Origin: Verrucomicrobiota bacterium
Lineage (GTDB): Bacteria; Verrucomicrobiota; Verrucomicrobiia; Opitutales; Opitutaceae
DNA: 64,000 bases
Direction of reading: 5' to 3'
NCBI GenBank assembly: GCA_016235555.1
Contig: JACRKC010000086.1
Location: 1 to 64,000 of the forward strand
Shown here piece by piece: positions 40,394-51,000 of this stretch. Within the stretch, counting starts at the first letter, position 1. Each line of letters starts with the position of its first letter. The notes beneath the pieces are model-generated. The model did no database searches. It was not told the origin of the DNA and worked only from the letters and a program-made list of their open reading frames with translations. A program made the translations under genes and the position numbers.

Positions 40394-43300
40394 TCAGGGT
40401 CTTTCGTCGACCGGTGCAATCTTGCCGTTAATTCGAACGGAGGCACCTGCGGGGGAAACGGACACCGGCACCGAGAATTCCCACGGGAAATCTCGATCAA
40501 CGAACTCCGACCGGTCGGTCGGAGTGGATTCGAGGGTGAGCGTGGCCTGGTGCAGCTGGTCGGGCGCGGCTGCGACGTAGACATAGCGGACCGGTGGTGC
40601 TGCGGGTGCCGCCACTGTCGTCTCCAACGCTGCGAGGTTTGTGCCGCCGACGCGAATGTGTCGCCAAGCTGCGGCTGTCGGTCGGGTCAGCTTTTCCGGG
40701 GGTGGCATCCGATGAGTCGGGATGTCGATCCGGGTCTGGTCGATTGTGATTGTGGCGATGCCGAGTGGGCCGAGTTCCAGCCTCGTGGCCGCGGCAGCGG
40801 TCAGCGTTGTGGTTCGTGGGGCAAGCGCCGCCGGAACGGAGTGTCACTTCCGCGCCCGCCAGACTGCGGCCCAGCGCCTTGGCGTCGAAACCCACCCGCA
40901 CGCGCTGGCTGCCGGTCGATTGATTGAGCAGGACGACGTGAAATTTCCCGGCGCCGTGCGCGAGCACCCGGTCGATGAGGACGTTATCCACGGTCGCGGC
41001 CGTGCGGTGGAGCCACGGCCAGGCCGGGTCCGAATAGACTCTTCCGGGCGCATGGCCGCGCAGCCGGTTGTCGAACCAGACATAACCGCACTGTCGCACC
41101 GACGGAAATGTGACGGCGCCATGGGAGCGCACCTCGACATCCGTAAACAAGTAGTCGAGCACGTAGGCCGCGAAGGGCGGGATGTGATGAACGTAAAGCC
41201 AGGTCACGTCCGGCCCCGTTTGCGGATAGTCGGTGCGCTGATGCCAGTCGGTGAACCCATCGAGGTAGTAACCCGGATAGTTGCCGAAACGACCGATCGT
41301 CGCGTTGCGCGCTGCGGTCCGGAAAGTCGCGTCGCCCGTCAGCGCCGCGAGGCGCAGGAGATTCGGCGCCCACGTGTTCATCGTGATGGGAGCGCAGTGG
41401 CCGACGCGCGAATAGGTGCTCGGTTGCTCCGCGCCCAGTCCCACCTGGCTGACTTGCCAGGCGGGCACGCGCTTCTCCGGCAGCCGCGCGGGTGGCAGAT
41501 CGAATTTCGCCAGCTCGTCGGCGGGCTGTTGATCACCTTCGACGAAACCCATCCGGTAGCGCTTGTCGCCCTTCCACCAGACGCGTGCGGCGCTGACATA
41601 TTGGTTGTGAGCGTGGATGGTTGTCCCGGCATCCGGGATGAGTGGCTGCGTCCAGAGTGTGGTGACGAGCCATCGGGCGCCCTCTGCGGCGGCGTCGAGA
41701 AACCGCCGCTCGGCGGTCGATTCATAGAGGTGAAGCAAGCCCTCCCAGTCTGGCAGGAAACTGACGTTGACGAAAGGGACGGGGCCGAGGTCCTTGCTCG
41801 GCAGGCGAGTCAGGTTGGCTGCGATGTAGCGGTCGGCACTTGCGATCGCTTCGTCGCGCCAGCGCGCCTCGCCGGTCAGGCGAAACAGGGCCAGGGCGTC
41901 TTCGAATGGTTGGATGTGACTGTTGCTCCGCGTGAGTCGGGCGCGGCCGCCTTCGTCGAAGCACGCCTCGCCGAAAGCCGGAGTGAGGCCGTGGGTCATC
42001 TCGTAGGCGCCGGCGAAGACCGCGGCACCGTAGGCGGGGATCGGACCGCGCATGGCTTGGTGGCGGTAGTAGTTCGAGCCGATCTCCCGTTCGGCGGCGA
42101 AGTGCGGGCTCGGCCGGGAGAGGAGGAATTCCAAGGCCGGCCGGGCGAAGCGCTCGTAAATCGCCGGGTCGCCGGTCAGGAGGTAGAAGCTGAGGTAGGT
42201 GAGGGGCGAGGCGTGCGTCACGACGTTGCGGCTCTCGATGTTCCACGGGCCTTTCGCCCGGACGTTCCAGCCCGCGGATTTTTCGTCGCGCAGCAGATCG
42301 AGCAGGTTGAGCGCAGCGTCGGACAACGACGCCGTCACGGGCTGCCGGTAATCGCGCAGGTTGAAATCCTCCTGTGCGACCGCCTGGTAGGCGCGATACC
42401 AGTCGCCGGACTCGATCCGCACGCGGAAACGAGCACGCACCACGTGGCGGCCGGCTGCTTCACTGCCCGGCTGACCGAGCACCGGCGAGTAGATCAGCGG
42501 TTGCGCGAGGCCTGACTCGTTGCGGAGGCCGAGCGCAAACCGGGAGTTGTCCGCCGCCGGCCACTCGAAGGGAATCTCCGCCGGCTCGGCCACGAGCGCG
42601 TAGGCGATGCCCGCTTTTTGCACCAGCGCGATGGGCGTGGGCGTCTGCGCATTCTGCAGCAGCACCGGCTGCGCCGGGAAGCGCTTTCCGTGATACATCA
42701 GGGGCAAAAGCAGGAAGTCCGCCTCGCCGGGCGGCAACGCCACGAGGCCATGATAACCCAGTGAGACCCAGCCCGGCGCACTCGGCGTGAACTCGAGCGA
42801 TAGTTGCGCCTCCGATCGATCCCCGGGCAGGTGCCAGCGTGCGGTCAGCCGTCCGGCGGCGAGCGGCGGAAATTCCAATACGACCGTGCGCGCATCCACT
42901 TGGAGGGCGCGGATCGGACGTGACGCAAAGCACCGGGCCGATGCCCAGGGGGCGGTGGATGGCCCGAGGCGGCTTTGCACCGACGCGCCGCCCGCGCCAT
43001 ACACCACGGTCGGACTGAATCCGATGTCCCAGGACGGGAACACTTGTCCGGCCGGGAGGTGCGGCCGGGCGTCGATTGGTCGGACGAGCACCCGGTAGCC
43101 TTCGGCGCCGGGGTTGCCGGTCACCGGTTGCCAGCCGGTGCCGGTCCGGCAGGCCGCCTCCATGGTGATCGCCGGCCCGGCGGACGAGGTCGCCCCGCGG
43201 AACGCGATGCGGAGCCGATCGTTGGCGAGCGTCGCCGCCACCGGGCCGCCCACGCTGGACAAGGGAGGCGGCAGGATGGCGCCCGCCCCCTCGTCCAGCT

Positions 43301-43850
43301 TCGCCTCGAGCGGCGTGGTGGTTGCGGGCTGCGCCTTGATTTGGGCCGGCAGGCCCTTGGGTGCGAAGGCCGGATCATCGCTGAGGAGGAGGGCGTCGCA
43401 TCGGGCCGAGCCCGTGTGGCTCTCGCCGATGACGACCAGCGCTGGACCGGCGGGAAGCTCAAACCAACCACCGTCCTCCCATTCCCAACCGCCGAGGCCG
43501 TCGCGACCGTGGCGACCAAAGACGACCGCTGAACGTTGCGTCCCGAGGCGAACCGTAAAATGGCGGATACCCGGGCGGTCGTGCGGGAAATCCTTGCTGC
43601 GCACCCACAGCCGCCAGCGGCCGGCGTGCGGAAGCACGATGGCTCCCGCCGCGGGCGCGATGCTCCCGCGCGGCGGCGCGACCAGGAAGCCCGGCGCGGC
43701 GTTGGGCTCCTGGGTGCTTTGCCAGCCGCCGGGGGCCTCGAGTTTTTCGGCTTCCAGCAACAAGGAGGCCGCGCGCCCTCCGCTCGCTCCCGCCAGCAGC
43801 CCGAACAGGGCTGCGACCCGGCGCGCGACGGACCACTTTGCGAGAGGCAT
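40394..43850 (-). CDS. Large exported protein with alpha-helical barrel-like region, probable carbohydrate-related; frameshifted near the 3' end
   Basis: An export signal follows the start (MPLAKWSVARRVAALFGLLA, cleavage near GRAAS). Residues to about 500 look beta-rich, and the middle (550-950) is helical with repeats like those of (alpha/alpha) barrel sugar enzymes (SFYLLTGDPAIYERFARPAL, FRLTGEARWRDEAIASADRY). I cannot place it in a CAZy family. In the main frame the chain after AGAEVTLRSGG becomes a meaningless R/H/P-rich tail ending at 40497. A coherent sequence (LELGPLGIATITI, VRYVYVAAAPDQLHQATLTL) continues in another frame to 40394. One extra base near 40830-40848 explains this, as a real mutation or an assembly error. 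Confidence 0.72.
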
Positions 43851-44020
43851 ACGAGCATTCTCCCGGCTGCGATCGCTGGCTGCAAGCCGAGGACCGCCGT
43901 TGGTCTTTGGGCGGGGTGCCGCGTCGGGCGGTCCGGCCCCGTGCAGCTTTTGTCCAATTCTCGTCATCCGCTGATGCGGGCTTGCCGCGAGGGCCGTTAG
44001 CTCGCTCTGTTGAGCCCGTC

Positions 44021-45250
44021 ATGCGTCCGAAAAAAGTCGCCTTTCTCACCGCTGGCGGGCTCGCGCCCTGCCTCAACGCCGCGCTCGGCGGCCTCATCAC
44101 CCGCTACACGGAAGTCGCGCCGGAGATCGAGCTGTTGTGCTATCGCGCGGGTTACAAGGGCCTGCTGCTCGGCGAGAGTATCGTGGTGACGGCCAAGGAG
44201 CGTGCCGCCGCCCAGATCCTCGTGCGTCATGGCGGCAGCGCCATCGGCAACAGCCGCGTCAAGCTCACCAACGTCAAGGACTGCCTGAAGCGCGGCCTGA
44301 TCAAGGAGGGGCAGGATCCGCTGAAGGTCGCGGCGGACCAGTTGGTGCGCGACGGCGTCGATGTGCTGCACACGATCGGCGGCGACGACACCAATACGAC
44401 GGCGGCCGATCTCGCGGCCTACCTGGCGAAGAACAATTACCAACTGACCGTCATCGGCCTGCCCAAGACCATCGATAACGACGTCGTGCCCATCCGCCAG
44501 AGCCTCGGCGCCTACACCGCGGCCGATCAGGGCGCGGTTTTCTTCGATCATGTCGTGGCGGAATACGGCGCCAACCCGCGGATGCTCATCATCCACGAAG
44601 TCATGGGCCGCAATTGCGGCTGGCTCACCGCGGCGACCGCGCGCGAGTATCTGCGCCGGCTGGATCGCGCCGAGTTCGTCCCCGGCCTCGGGCTTAGCCG
44701 CGAACACATCGCGATCCACGGTCTCTACATTCCGGAACTCGCGCTCGATGTCGCGGCCGAGGCGCAACGCCTTCGCGCGATCATGGACCGGCTCGGCAAC
44801 ATCAATCTCTTTATCAGCGAGGGCGCGGGCGTGGAGAGCATCGTCGCCGAGATGACGGCGCGTGGACAGGAAGTTCCGCGCGACGCCTTTGGTCACGTGA
44901 AACTCGACGCCATCAATCCCGGGAAGTGGTTCGGCGATCAGTTCGCCAAGATGATCGGCGCCGAAAAAGTGCTCGTGCAGAAGAGCGGCTATTTCTCGCG
45001 CGCCGCACCGGCCAACATCGCCGACGTCGCCTTGATCCGCGATTGCGTGCACCACGCGATCGAATGCGCCCTGCGCCGCGAGAGCGGTGTCGTGGGCCAT
45101 GACGAGGAGCGGGGCGATGCGCTTCGGGCCATCGAGTTTGCGCGCATCAAGGGCGGAAAGCCCTTTGACGTGAGCGTCGGCTGGTTCCGGCAGATGCTCG
45201 CCGGCATCGGCCAGCCGGCGGGTGCCGCGGCCAGGCCGGCCGCGCACTGA
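44021..45250 (+). CDS. pfp: Pyrophosphate-dependent 6-phosphofructokinase, 409 aa
   Basis: This glycolytic enzyme phosphorylates fructose-6-phosphate. The PFK fold is clear: FLTAGGLAPCLNAALGG, GGDDTNTTAADLA, LPKTIDNDV and MGRNCGWLTAATA. The second Asp of GGDD (D123) and the Lys of PKTIDND (K149) are the residues that mark PPi- rather than ATP-using enzymes. The reaction would be reversible and save ATP. Monocistronic by position. The C-terminus after about residue 395 is a short A/P tail. Confidence 0.92.
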   Translation: MRPKKVAFLTAGGLAPCLNAALGGLITRYTEVAPEIELLCYRAGYKGLLLGESIVVTAKERAAAQILVRHGGSAIGNSRVKLTNVKDCLKRGLIKEGQDPLKVAADQLVRDGVDVLHTIGGDDTNTTAADLAAYLAKNNYQLTVIGLPKTIDNDVVPIRQSLGAYTAADQGAVFFDHVVAEYGANPRMLIIHEVMGRNCGWLTAATAREYLRRLDRAEFVPGLGLSREHIAIHGLYIPELALDVAAEAQRLRAIMDRLGNINLFISEGAGVESIVAEMTARGQEVPRDAFGHVKLDAINPGKWFGDQFAKMIGAEKVLVQKSGYFSRAAPANIADVALIRDCVHHAIECALRRESGVVGHDEERGDALRAIEFARIKGGKPFDVSVGWFRQMLAGIGQPAGAAARPAAH

Positions 45251-45432
45251 TCCGACGCGATTCCGCTCTCCTGGTAACGGCGTCCGCCCCGCGCCGTCTT
45301 GGGCTGCGTATTTACCCCCGATTCGCAAGCGCGCGCTGGACAAAGCCGGTGCGCGCTTGAGAATGCCCCGATCCCAAGTCATTGATCGCCCCGTTGCACC
45401 CGGACGCGGTCAGTTCTCCCCGTTGCCCCAAC

Positions 45433-48400
45433 ATGAAAAAGAATTTGCTGCTTCTCGCCGCGGCCGGCTTGGCCCTTGCCGGCTTTCGATCGCCCGCCGC
45501 CGAGTTCAACCAGCGTCTGGCCAACCTCTCGACCCGCACCCAGGTCGGCTCCGGGGCCAACATCGCCGTCGTCGGCTTCGTGGTCGGTCCCGGCTCCCCC
45601 AAGAATGTGCTCATTCGCGCGATCGGCCCGGGTCTCGCCTCGCTCGGTGTCGCCGGAGCCAACACCGATCCCCGCATCGATCTCTACGCCGCCCAAGCCG
45701 ATGGTTCGAGCCGGCTGATCCTGGCCAACGACAACTGGAACACCACCGTCGCCCCGGCCGGGGCGGCCAATGCCGCCACGTTCTCCGCCGTCGGCGCGTT
45801 TGGCCTGACCAACAACAGCCGCGACGCCGCGCTCCTCGCGACGCTCGCGCCCGGTTCCTACACCGCTCAGGTCAGCGGTGTCGGCACCGCCAATGGCATC
45901 GCGCTCCTCGAAGTCTACGATGTGTCCGGCGCCGCCCGCCTGATGAACCTTTCCACCCGGGCCAACGTCGGCACCGGCGCCGGGATTTTGATCTCTGGTA
46001 TTTCGATCGCCGCCGACAATGGCCGCCGGCAGATTCTCGTGCGCGCGGCCGGCCCGGCCTTGGCGGCGTTCGGCGTGCAGGGGGCGATTTCCGATCCGAC
46101 CATCGCGATCATCGACGGCACCAACAACCAGATCGCATCGAATGACAATTGGGACGAAAACGCCGCGTCGCTTTCCGCGGCCTTCGCGAAATCCGGCGCT
46201 TTCGCCTTCGCCGCCGGCTCCAAGGATGCCGCGGTCATCACGGACCTCGCGCCCGGCAACTACACCATCCAGGTGAGCGGCGTCAATGGTGCGACCGGCG
46301 GTGCCCTGGTCGAAGTCTACGACATCACACCCGATCAGCTGCCCACCGTCACCGTCGCGGCGACGAACCCCACGACCGATACCCGGGGCGGGGCGCCCGG
46401 CGTTTACACCATCGCCCGCACCGGCACGACCACTTCGCCGTTGACGGTGTATCTTTCCGCCGGCGGCACCGCGCTCGCCGGCTTCGACTACACGGCGCTG
46501 CCCGGCAGCGTCACGATTCCCGCGGGAGCGAGCAGCGTCACCCTCAACCTCGCGCCCCGCACGGATGGCGCCACCGACGCCATCAGCCGCAGCGCCACCG
46601 TCGCGCTCGTGCCCGGCGCGGGTTATTCGATCGGCGCGGCTAGCGTGGCCTCGGTCACGATTTTCTACAACCCCGGCACCAACTACATCGCCTCGCTGCG
46701 GGCCCCCGCCAGCGCGACGGCGTCGACGGCGTTTGGCACGGCCACCATCCAGCTCAGCGGCGACGGCGCGTTTGCGATGGTGAACGTCAATTTCTCCAAC
46801 CTCAGCTCGCCGCAGACGGTCGCCTACCTCCGCTACGGCAATCCCGGCGAAGTCGGCAGCGAAATTCTCCGCCTGCCCAACGGTCAGGTGACCGGCGTGC
46901 GCTGGGATTTTGGCGCGAGCGGTGCGCTCACCTCCGCCGATCTGGTCAACGCGCTGAAGGACGGCCGCATCTTCCTGAGCATCGAGTCCGCCACCTACCC
47001 CGCGGGCGAACTCCGCGGCGCCTTCATTCAAAACAGCGCCACGCTCCTCTTCGCCCCGCCGGTGGCGCCGCCCGCCCTTGCCGACGGCCCGCTCACCGCG
47101 ACCGAGGTTTCACGTTTCCTGACCCAGACCACCTTCGGCCCCACCAGGGCGGAAATCGACGCGCTCACCGGCAAACGCCTCGCCGACCTCAACAACTGGA
47201 TCACCACCCAACTCGCGGCCAGGCCTTCGCTGCACCTTGATGCCGTGGATGACGACTTCCGCACCTACACCGCGGTCGGCGAAAATCCCCAGTATTCCCA
47301 GCAGAACCGCCAGGCCGCGTGGTGGAAACTCTCACTGACCGCCCCCGACCAGCTCCGCCAGCGCGTCGCTTTCGCGCTCAGCCAGATTTTCGTCGTCTCC
47401 GACGTGAACGGCACGCTCTTCAACAACGCCCGCAGCCTCTCCAATTACTACGACATCCTCGTGCGCGGCGCGTCCGGTAATTTCCGCCAGATCCTCGAGG
47501 AGGTCACCCGCAGCCCGATCATGGGCGTCTACCTCAGCCACCTGCGCAACGGCAAGGCCACCTTCAATGCGCGGGGCGAACTCGTCACCTACCCCGACGA
47601 GAACTACGCGCGCGAGATCATGCAGCTTTTCACCATCGGGCTGAATCAACTCCAGCCCGACGGCACCCTGCGGCTCGATCCGACCGGACTCCCGATCCCG
47701 ACCTACGACAACAAGACCATCACCGAGATGGCCAAGGTCTTCACCGGGTGGGCGTTTTCCTCCGACACGACCAACGCCAACAATTTCCGTGGCGCCGCCA
47801 CCAACTATCTCGCGCCGATGGTCGTGTTCCCCACCTTCCACGAGACCGGTGCCAAGACCATTTTCAACGGCATCCAGCTCCCCGCCAACCAGCCGGGCGA
47901 AAAGGATCTCAAGGACACGCTCGACGCGCTCTTCAACCACGCCAACACCGCGCCCTTCATTTCGCGCCAGCTCATCCAGCGTCTTGTGACCAGCAATCCC
48001 AGTCCCGGCTACGTCCATCGCGTCGCCCAGGCCTTCGCTGACAACGGCAGCGGCGTCCGCGGCGACATGACCGCCGTGGTGCGTGCCGTGCTCATGGACT
48101 ACGAGGCGCGCTCCGGGGCCGTCGCCGCCACCGCCAGTTTCGGCAAACTCCGCGAACCCCTGCTCCGCGTCACGGCGTTGTTGCGTGCGTTCGGGGCCAC
48201 CGCCAACACCGGCCGCTACGCGATCTTCAACCCCGAGGGCAACCTCGCCCAGGCCGCCCTCCGCGCGCAGACCGTCTTCAACTTCTTCGAGCCCTATTTC
48301 GTGCAGCCCGGCGTGCTCGCCGCCGCGGGCCTCTACGCGCCCGAGTATCAGATCATGACGGACACGACGGCCATCTCCGTCCCGAACCAGCTCTGGACCT

Positions 48401-48708
48401 ACGTCTACTCCAGCCGCTCCGGCGCGTTCGGCGGCGCCACCGCGGCCAACCTCGCCGAGACCACCGTCGGCTTCAGCTGGGACAACTCCATGCTCGCACT
48501 CGCCCGCACCCCGCAGGTGCTGGTCGATCAACTCAACCTCCTGCTCGCCGGCGGCGGTCTGCCGAAGGCGATCACCGACCGGATCGTCACCGCGATCAAC
48601 GCGATGCCGGCCAATACCGCCACCACCTACAACACCAGCGACCTCGAACGCCTCCGCTCGGCGATCTACCTCACGGTCAGCATCCCGCAGGGTGCGATCC
48701 AGAAATGA
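45433..48708 (+). CDS. Secreted DUF1800 protein with two N-terminal repeat modules, Calx-beta-like and CHRD-like domains, 1091 aa
   Basis: A signal peptide (NLLLLAAAGLALAGFRSPAA) is followed by two copies of a module of about 130 residues (LIRAIGPGLASLGVAG..., then LVRAAGPALAAFGVQG...). Each ends in a SKDAA/SRDAA...APG-Y-T..V-G...LVEVYD pattern. A Calx-beta-like part (FDYTALPGSVTIPAGASSVT) and a CHRD-like part (LRAPASATASTAFGTATIQL) follow. From about residue 560 the DUF1800 domain begins (SRFLTQTTFGPTRAEIDALT, DENYAREIMQLFTIGL, KVFTGWAF). DUF1800 is widespread in verrucomicrobia and planctomycetes, usually beside DUF1501; the activity is unknown. It forms an operon with the DUF1501 gene. Confidence 0.9.
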   Translation: MKKNLLLLAAAGLALAGFRSPAAEFNQRLANLSTRTQVGSGANIAVVGFVVGPGSPKNVLIRAIGPGLASLGVAGANTDPRIDLYAAQADGSSRLILANDNWNTTVAPAGAANAATFSAVGAFGLTNNSRDAALLATLAPGSYTAQVSGVGTANGIALLEVYDVSGAARLMNLSTRANVGTGAGILISGISIAADNGRRQILVRAAGPALAAFGVQGAISDPTIAIIDGTNNQIASNDNWDENAASLSAAFAKSGAFAFAAGSKDAAVITDLAPGNYTIQVSGVNGATGGALVEVYDITPDQLPTVTVAATNPTTDTRGGAPGVYTIARTGTTTSPLTVYLSAGGTALAGFDYTALPGSVTIPAGASSVTLNLAPRTDGATDAISRSATVALVPGAGYSIGAASVASVTIFYNPGTNYIASLRAPASATASTAFGTATIQLSGDGAFAMVNVNFSNLSSPQTVAYLRYGNPGEVGSEILRLPNGQVTGVRWDFGASGALTSADLVNALKDGRIFLSIESATYPAGELRGAFIQNSATLLFAPPVAPPALADGPLTATEVSRFLTQTTFGPTRAEIDALTGKRLADLNNWITTQLAARPSLHLDAVDDDFRTYTAVGENPQYSQQNRQAAWWKLSLTAPDQLRQRVAFALSQIFVVSDVNGTLFNNARSLSNYYDILVRGASGNFRQILEEVTRSPIMGVYLSHLRNGKATFNARGELVTYPDENYAREIMQLFTIGLNQLQPDGTLRLDPTGLPIPTYDNKTITEMAKVFTGWAFSSDTTNANNFRGAATNYLAPMVVFPTFHETGAKTIFNGIQLPANQPGEKDLKDTLDALFNHANTAPFISRQLIQRLVTSNPSPGYVHRVAQAFADNGSGVRGDMTAVVRAVLMDYEARSGAVAATASFGKLREPLLRVTALLRAFGATANTGRYAIFNPEGNLAQAALRAQTVFNFFEPYFVQPGVLAAAGLYAPEYQIMTDTTAISVPNQLWTYVYSSRSGAFGGATAANLAETTVGFSWDNSMLALARTPQVLVDQLNLLLAGGGLPKAITDRIVTAINAMPANTATTYNTSDLERLRSAIYLTVSIPQGAIQK

Positions 48709-48751
48709 ACCGTCGTTCCCGCGCGCTGCAGCTCTCTCACTCCTTCCCGGC

Positions 48752-50197
48752 ATGAACCCCAAGACCCACGCCCCCGATCTTTCCCGTCGCAAGTTTCTTG
48801 GCGCCTGCTGCGCCTCCGTCGGCGCCACCGGCCTGCTCTCCGCCCTCGCGCAACTCCGCCTCATCGGCGCCGTCGCGAGCCCGCAGAACGGCTCCGCCGC
48901 GACTCCGCCCGTCGCCGCCGCGCCGCAGCCCGACTTCAAGGCCCTCGTCTGCCTCTTCCTCGCCGGCGGCAACGATGCCAACAACCTCATCATCCCGACC
49001 GACCCCACCAACTACGCCGCCTACTCGGCCGGCCGCGGCGTGCTGTCGCTCCCGCAAAACGCGGTCCTGCCCATCACGCCCCGGACCAACGACGGTCGCA
49101 CCTGGGGCCTGCACCCCGCGATGCCCGAACTCAAGGCCCTCTTCGATCAGGGAAAATTCGCGGTCCTCGCCAACGTCGGCACGCTCGCGTATCCGCTCAC
49201 GCAGGCCCAATACAACAACGGCTCCGTCCCGCGTCCGCTCCAGCTCTTCTCCCACAACGACCAGCAGGTCGAGTGGATGAGCAGCATTCCGGACAAGGCG
49301 TTCACCACGGGCTGGGGCGGCCGGCTCGCGGATCTCACCAACGCGTTCAACACCAACCCGCGCGTGTCGATGTCGATCACGCTCAACGGCCAGAACTCGT
49401 TTCAAGTCGGCAAGAACGTCGCCCAATATGCGGTCAGCACGGCCGGTGCGATTTCGCTGCTCACCGGCGGCGCCAGCACGCAGGCCAACACCGCGCGCAC
49501 CAGCGCGATGAACGACGCGCTCGCCGCCCAGAACGCCAACCTCTTCGAGACCGCGTTCGCCGGCCTCACCGGCGGGGCGGTCTCCAACAGCGCGCTGCTC
49601 GCCAGCGTGGTGAGCGGCAACAGCCCTTTCGCCACCCAGTTCAACGGCGTCAATTCCAGCCTCGGCCAGCAGCTCCACATGGTCGCCCGGCTCGTCAACG
49701 CCCAGCAGACCCTCAACCTCAAGCGCCAGGTCTTCTTCGTCCGCATCGGCGGCTTCGATCTGCACGACAACCAGGTTGTCATCGGCAACACGGTCTCCGG
49801 CGCGCACGCCAACCTCTTCCGCGACATCAGCCTTTCGCTCAACGCCTTTTACCGCGCCCTCAGTTCCGTCGGCGCCGAGAACAACGTCACCGTCTTCACC
49901 GCGTCCGATTTCGGCCGCACCTACAACACCAACGGCGATGGCTCCGACCACGGCTGGGGCTCCCACCACTTCATCCTCGGCGGCGCCGTGCAGGGCGGCG
50001 ACATCTACGGCCGGATGCCCACCTTCGCGATCGGCGGCCCCGACGACACCGGCCGCGGTCGCTGGATTCCCACGACGAGCGTCGACGAATACGCCGCCAC
50101 GCTCGCGCGCTGGTTCGGTGTGAGCGCGACCGATTTGCCGACCGTCCTCCCGAACCTCGGCCGCTTCGCCAAGCCTGACCTCGGCTTTCTGGGGTAG
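48752..50197 (+). CDS. DUF1501 protein with Tat-type signal, 481 aa
   Basis: The N-terminus has a twin-arginine-like signal, LSRRKFLGACCASVGATGLL. The DUF1501 domain, related to the alkaline-phosphatase/sulfatase fold, shows LVCLFLAGGNDANNLIIPTD, GLHPAMPELKALFDQGK, FFVRIGGFDLHDNQ, TVFTASDFGRTYNTNGDGSD and HGWGSHHFILGGAV. The D/H-rich segments may bind metal. It lies 43 bp after the DUF1800 gene, the usual partner. The stop TAG at 50195 begins a hairpin repeat (family G). Confidence 0.92.
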   Translation: MNPKTHAPDLSRRKFLGACCASVGATGLLSALAQLRLIGAVASPQNGSAATPPVAAAPQPDFKALVCLFLAGGNDANNLIIPTDPTNYAAYSAGRGVLSLPQNAVLPITPRTNDGRTWGLHPAMPELKALFDQGKFAVLANVGTLAYPLTQAQYNNGSVPRPLQLFSHNDQQVEWMSSIPDKAFTTGWGGRLADLTNAFNTNPRVSMSITLNGQNSFQVGKNVAQYAVSTAGAISLLTGGASTQANTARTSAMNDALAAQNANLFETAFAGLTGGAVSNSALLASVVSGNSPFATQFNGVNSSLGQQLHMVARLVNAQQTLNLKRQVFFVRIGGFDLHDNQVVIGNTVSGAHANLFRDISLSLNAFYRALSSVGAENNVTVFTASDFGRTYNTNGDGSDHGWGSHHFILGGAVQGGDIYGRMPTFAIGGPDDTGRGRWIPTTSVDEYAATLARWFGVSATDLPTVLPNLGRFAKPDLGFLG

Positions 50198-50219
50198 GGC
50201 CGGTCTCCGACCGGCCCCG
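50195..50219. repeat. Short hairpin repeat (family G) at the DUF1501 stop codon
   Basis: TAGGGCCGGTCTCCGACCGG followed by CCCC forms a perfect hairpin with the core GTC-TCC-GAC. Its first three bases are the stop codon of the DUF1501 gene. Similar hairpins with other stems are at 59306, 59596 and 59682. Confidence 0.85.
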
Positions 50220-50223
50220 ACGT

Positions 50224-50787
50224 ATGCGTTCACGCGTTGTCTTCGCCATCGCCGCCGCGATCCTCCTCGGACTCGCGGCGTGGTTTTTTCTGAAGGAGGG
50301 GCCGGCTGTCCCCGGCCGGCCTGGGTTGCCGCTCCCCTCCGCCGCCACGCCCACCACGTCCACCGCGCGTCCGATCGAAAATCAGAAATCGAAAACCGAA
50401 GATTCTCCATCGCTCTCCGGCTACAGCGACCTCGCCGCCGAACTCAACGCTCCCGCCGGCACCATCCGCCGCGATCTCGAAATCCTCCACGAGATTTTCG
50501 CCACGTTTCAGACCAACTTCCCGCGCACCGGCAATCCCGTCGGCGAAAACGCCGAGATCACCGCCGCGCTCCTCGGCGCCAACGCGCACCGCTTTGCCTT
50601 CATCCGACCCGGCCATCGCGCCCTCAACGCCCGCGGCGAACTCGTCGACCGGTGGGGCACGCCCTTCCGCTTTCACCAGCTCAGCGGCACGCAGATGGAG
50701 ATTCGCTCGGCGGGACCCGATGGGAAGTTCGGCACATCCGACGATGCGGAGTTTTCTCCGGGCGGCTCCGCGCCGGCCCCGCGTTGA
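50224..50787 (+). CDS. Membrane-anchored protein upstream of the pseudopilin genes, 187 aa
   Basis: One N-terminal membrane helix is visible (VVFAIAAAILLGLAAWFFL). The following linker (KEGPAVPGRPGLPLP) is encoded by a GGCCGG hairpin repeat at 50297-50321. The rest is helical, then ends in RWGTPFRFHQLSGTQMEIRS and GPDGKFGTSDDAEFS. That ending is much like the calcium-loop C-terminus of GspG-type pseudopilins (WGTPY.., GPDG..GT-DD). It has no prepilin cleavage motif. It is probably an accessory to the secretion system that follows; function unknown. Confidence 0.75.
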   Translation: MRSRVVFAIAAAILLGLAAWFFLKEGPAVPGRPGLPLPSAATPTTSTARPIENQKSKTEDSPSLSGYSDLAAELNAPAGTIRRDLEILHEIFATFQTNFPRTGNPVGENAEITAALLGANAHRFAFIRPGHRALNARGELVDRWGTPFRFHQLSGTQMEIRSAGPDGKFGTSDDAEFSPGGSAPAPR

Positions 50788-51000
50788 ACACATCGCCCGC
50801 CCGTGCTCCGCAACTTTTCCGGGGCGCGCTCGTCTGGTCCGCTGCTCGCGCTCCCGCGAGTATCTCCCATGCGCCACGATTCGTCGTCGCGCCAGCCCCG
50901 AAGTCCACGCTGCGATCGTTGCCGGGTTTCCGCCCTCCGGGGAACATTCTCCGCGTATCCGCGTCCTCGACAACCGGGCGTCAGGCCTCATCCTTTCACC

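Noticed and set aside
40722-42515. Plus-strand open frame (about 600 codons) opposite the large exported protein
   Set aside because: No motif; the minus frame shows coherent helical repeats and a signal peptide.
45379-47031. Minus-strand open frame opposite the DUF1800 gene
   Set aside because: Glycine/arginine-rich antisense shadow; the sense strand has clear repeat modules and domains.
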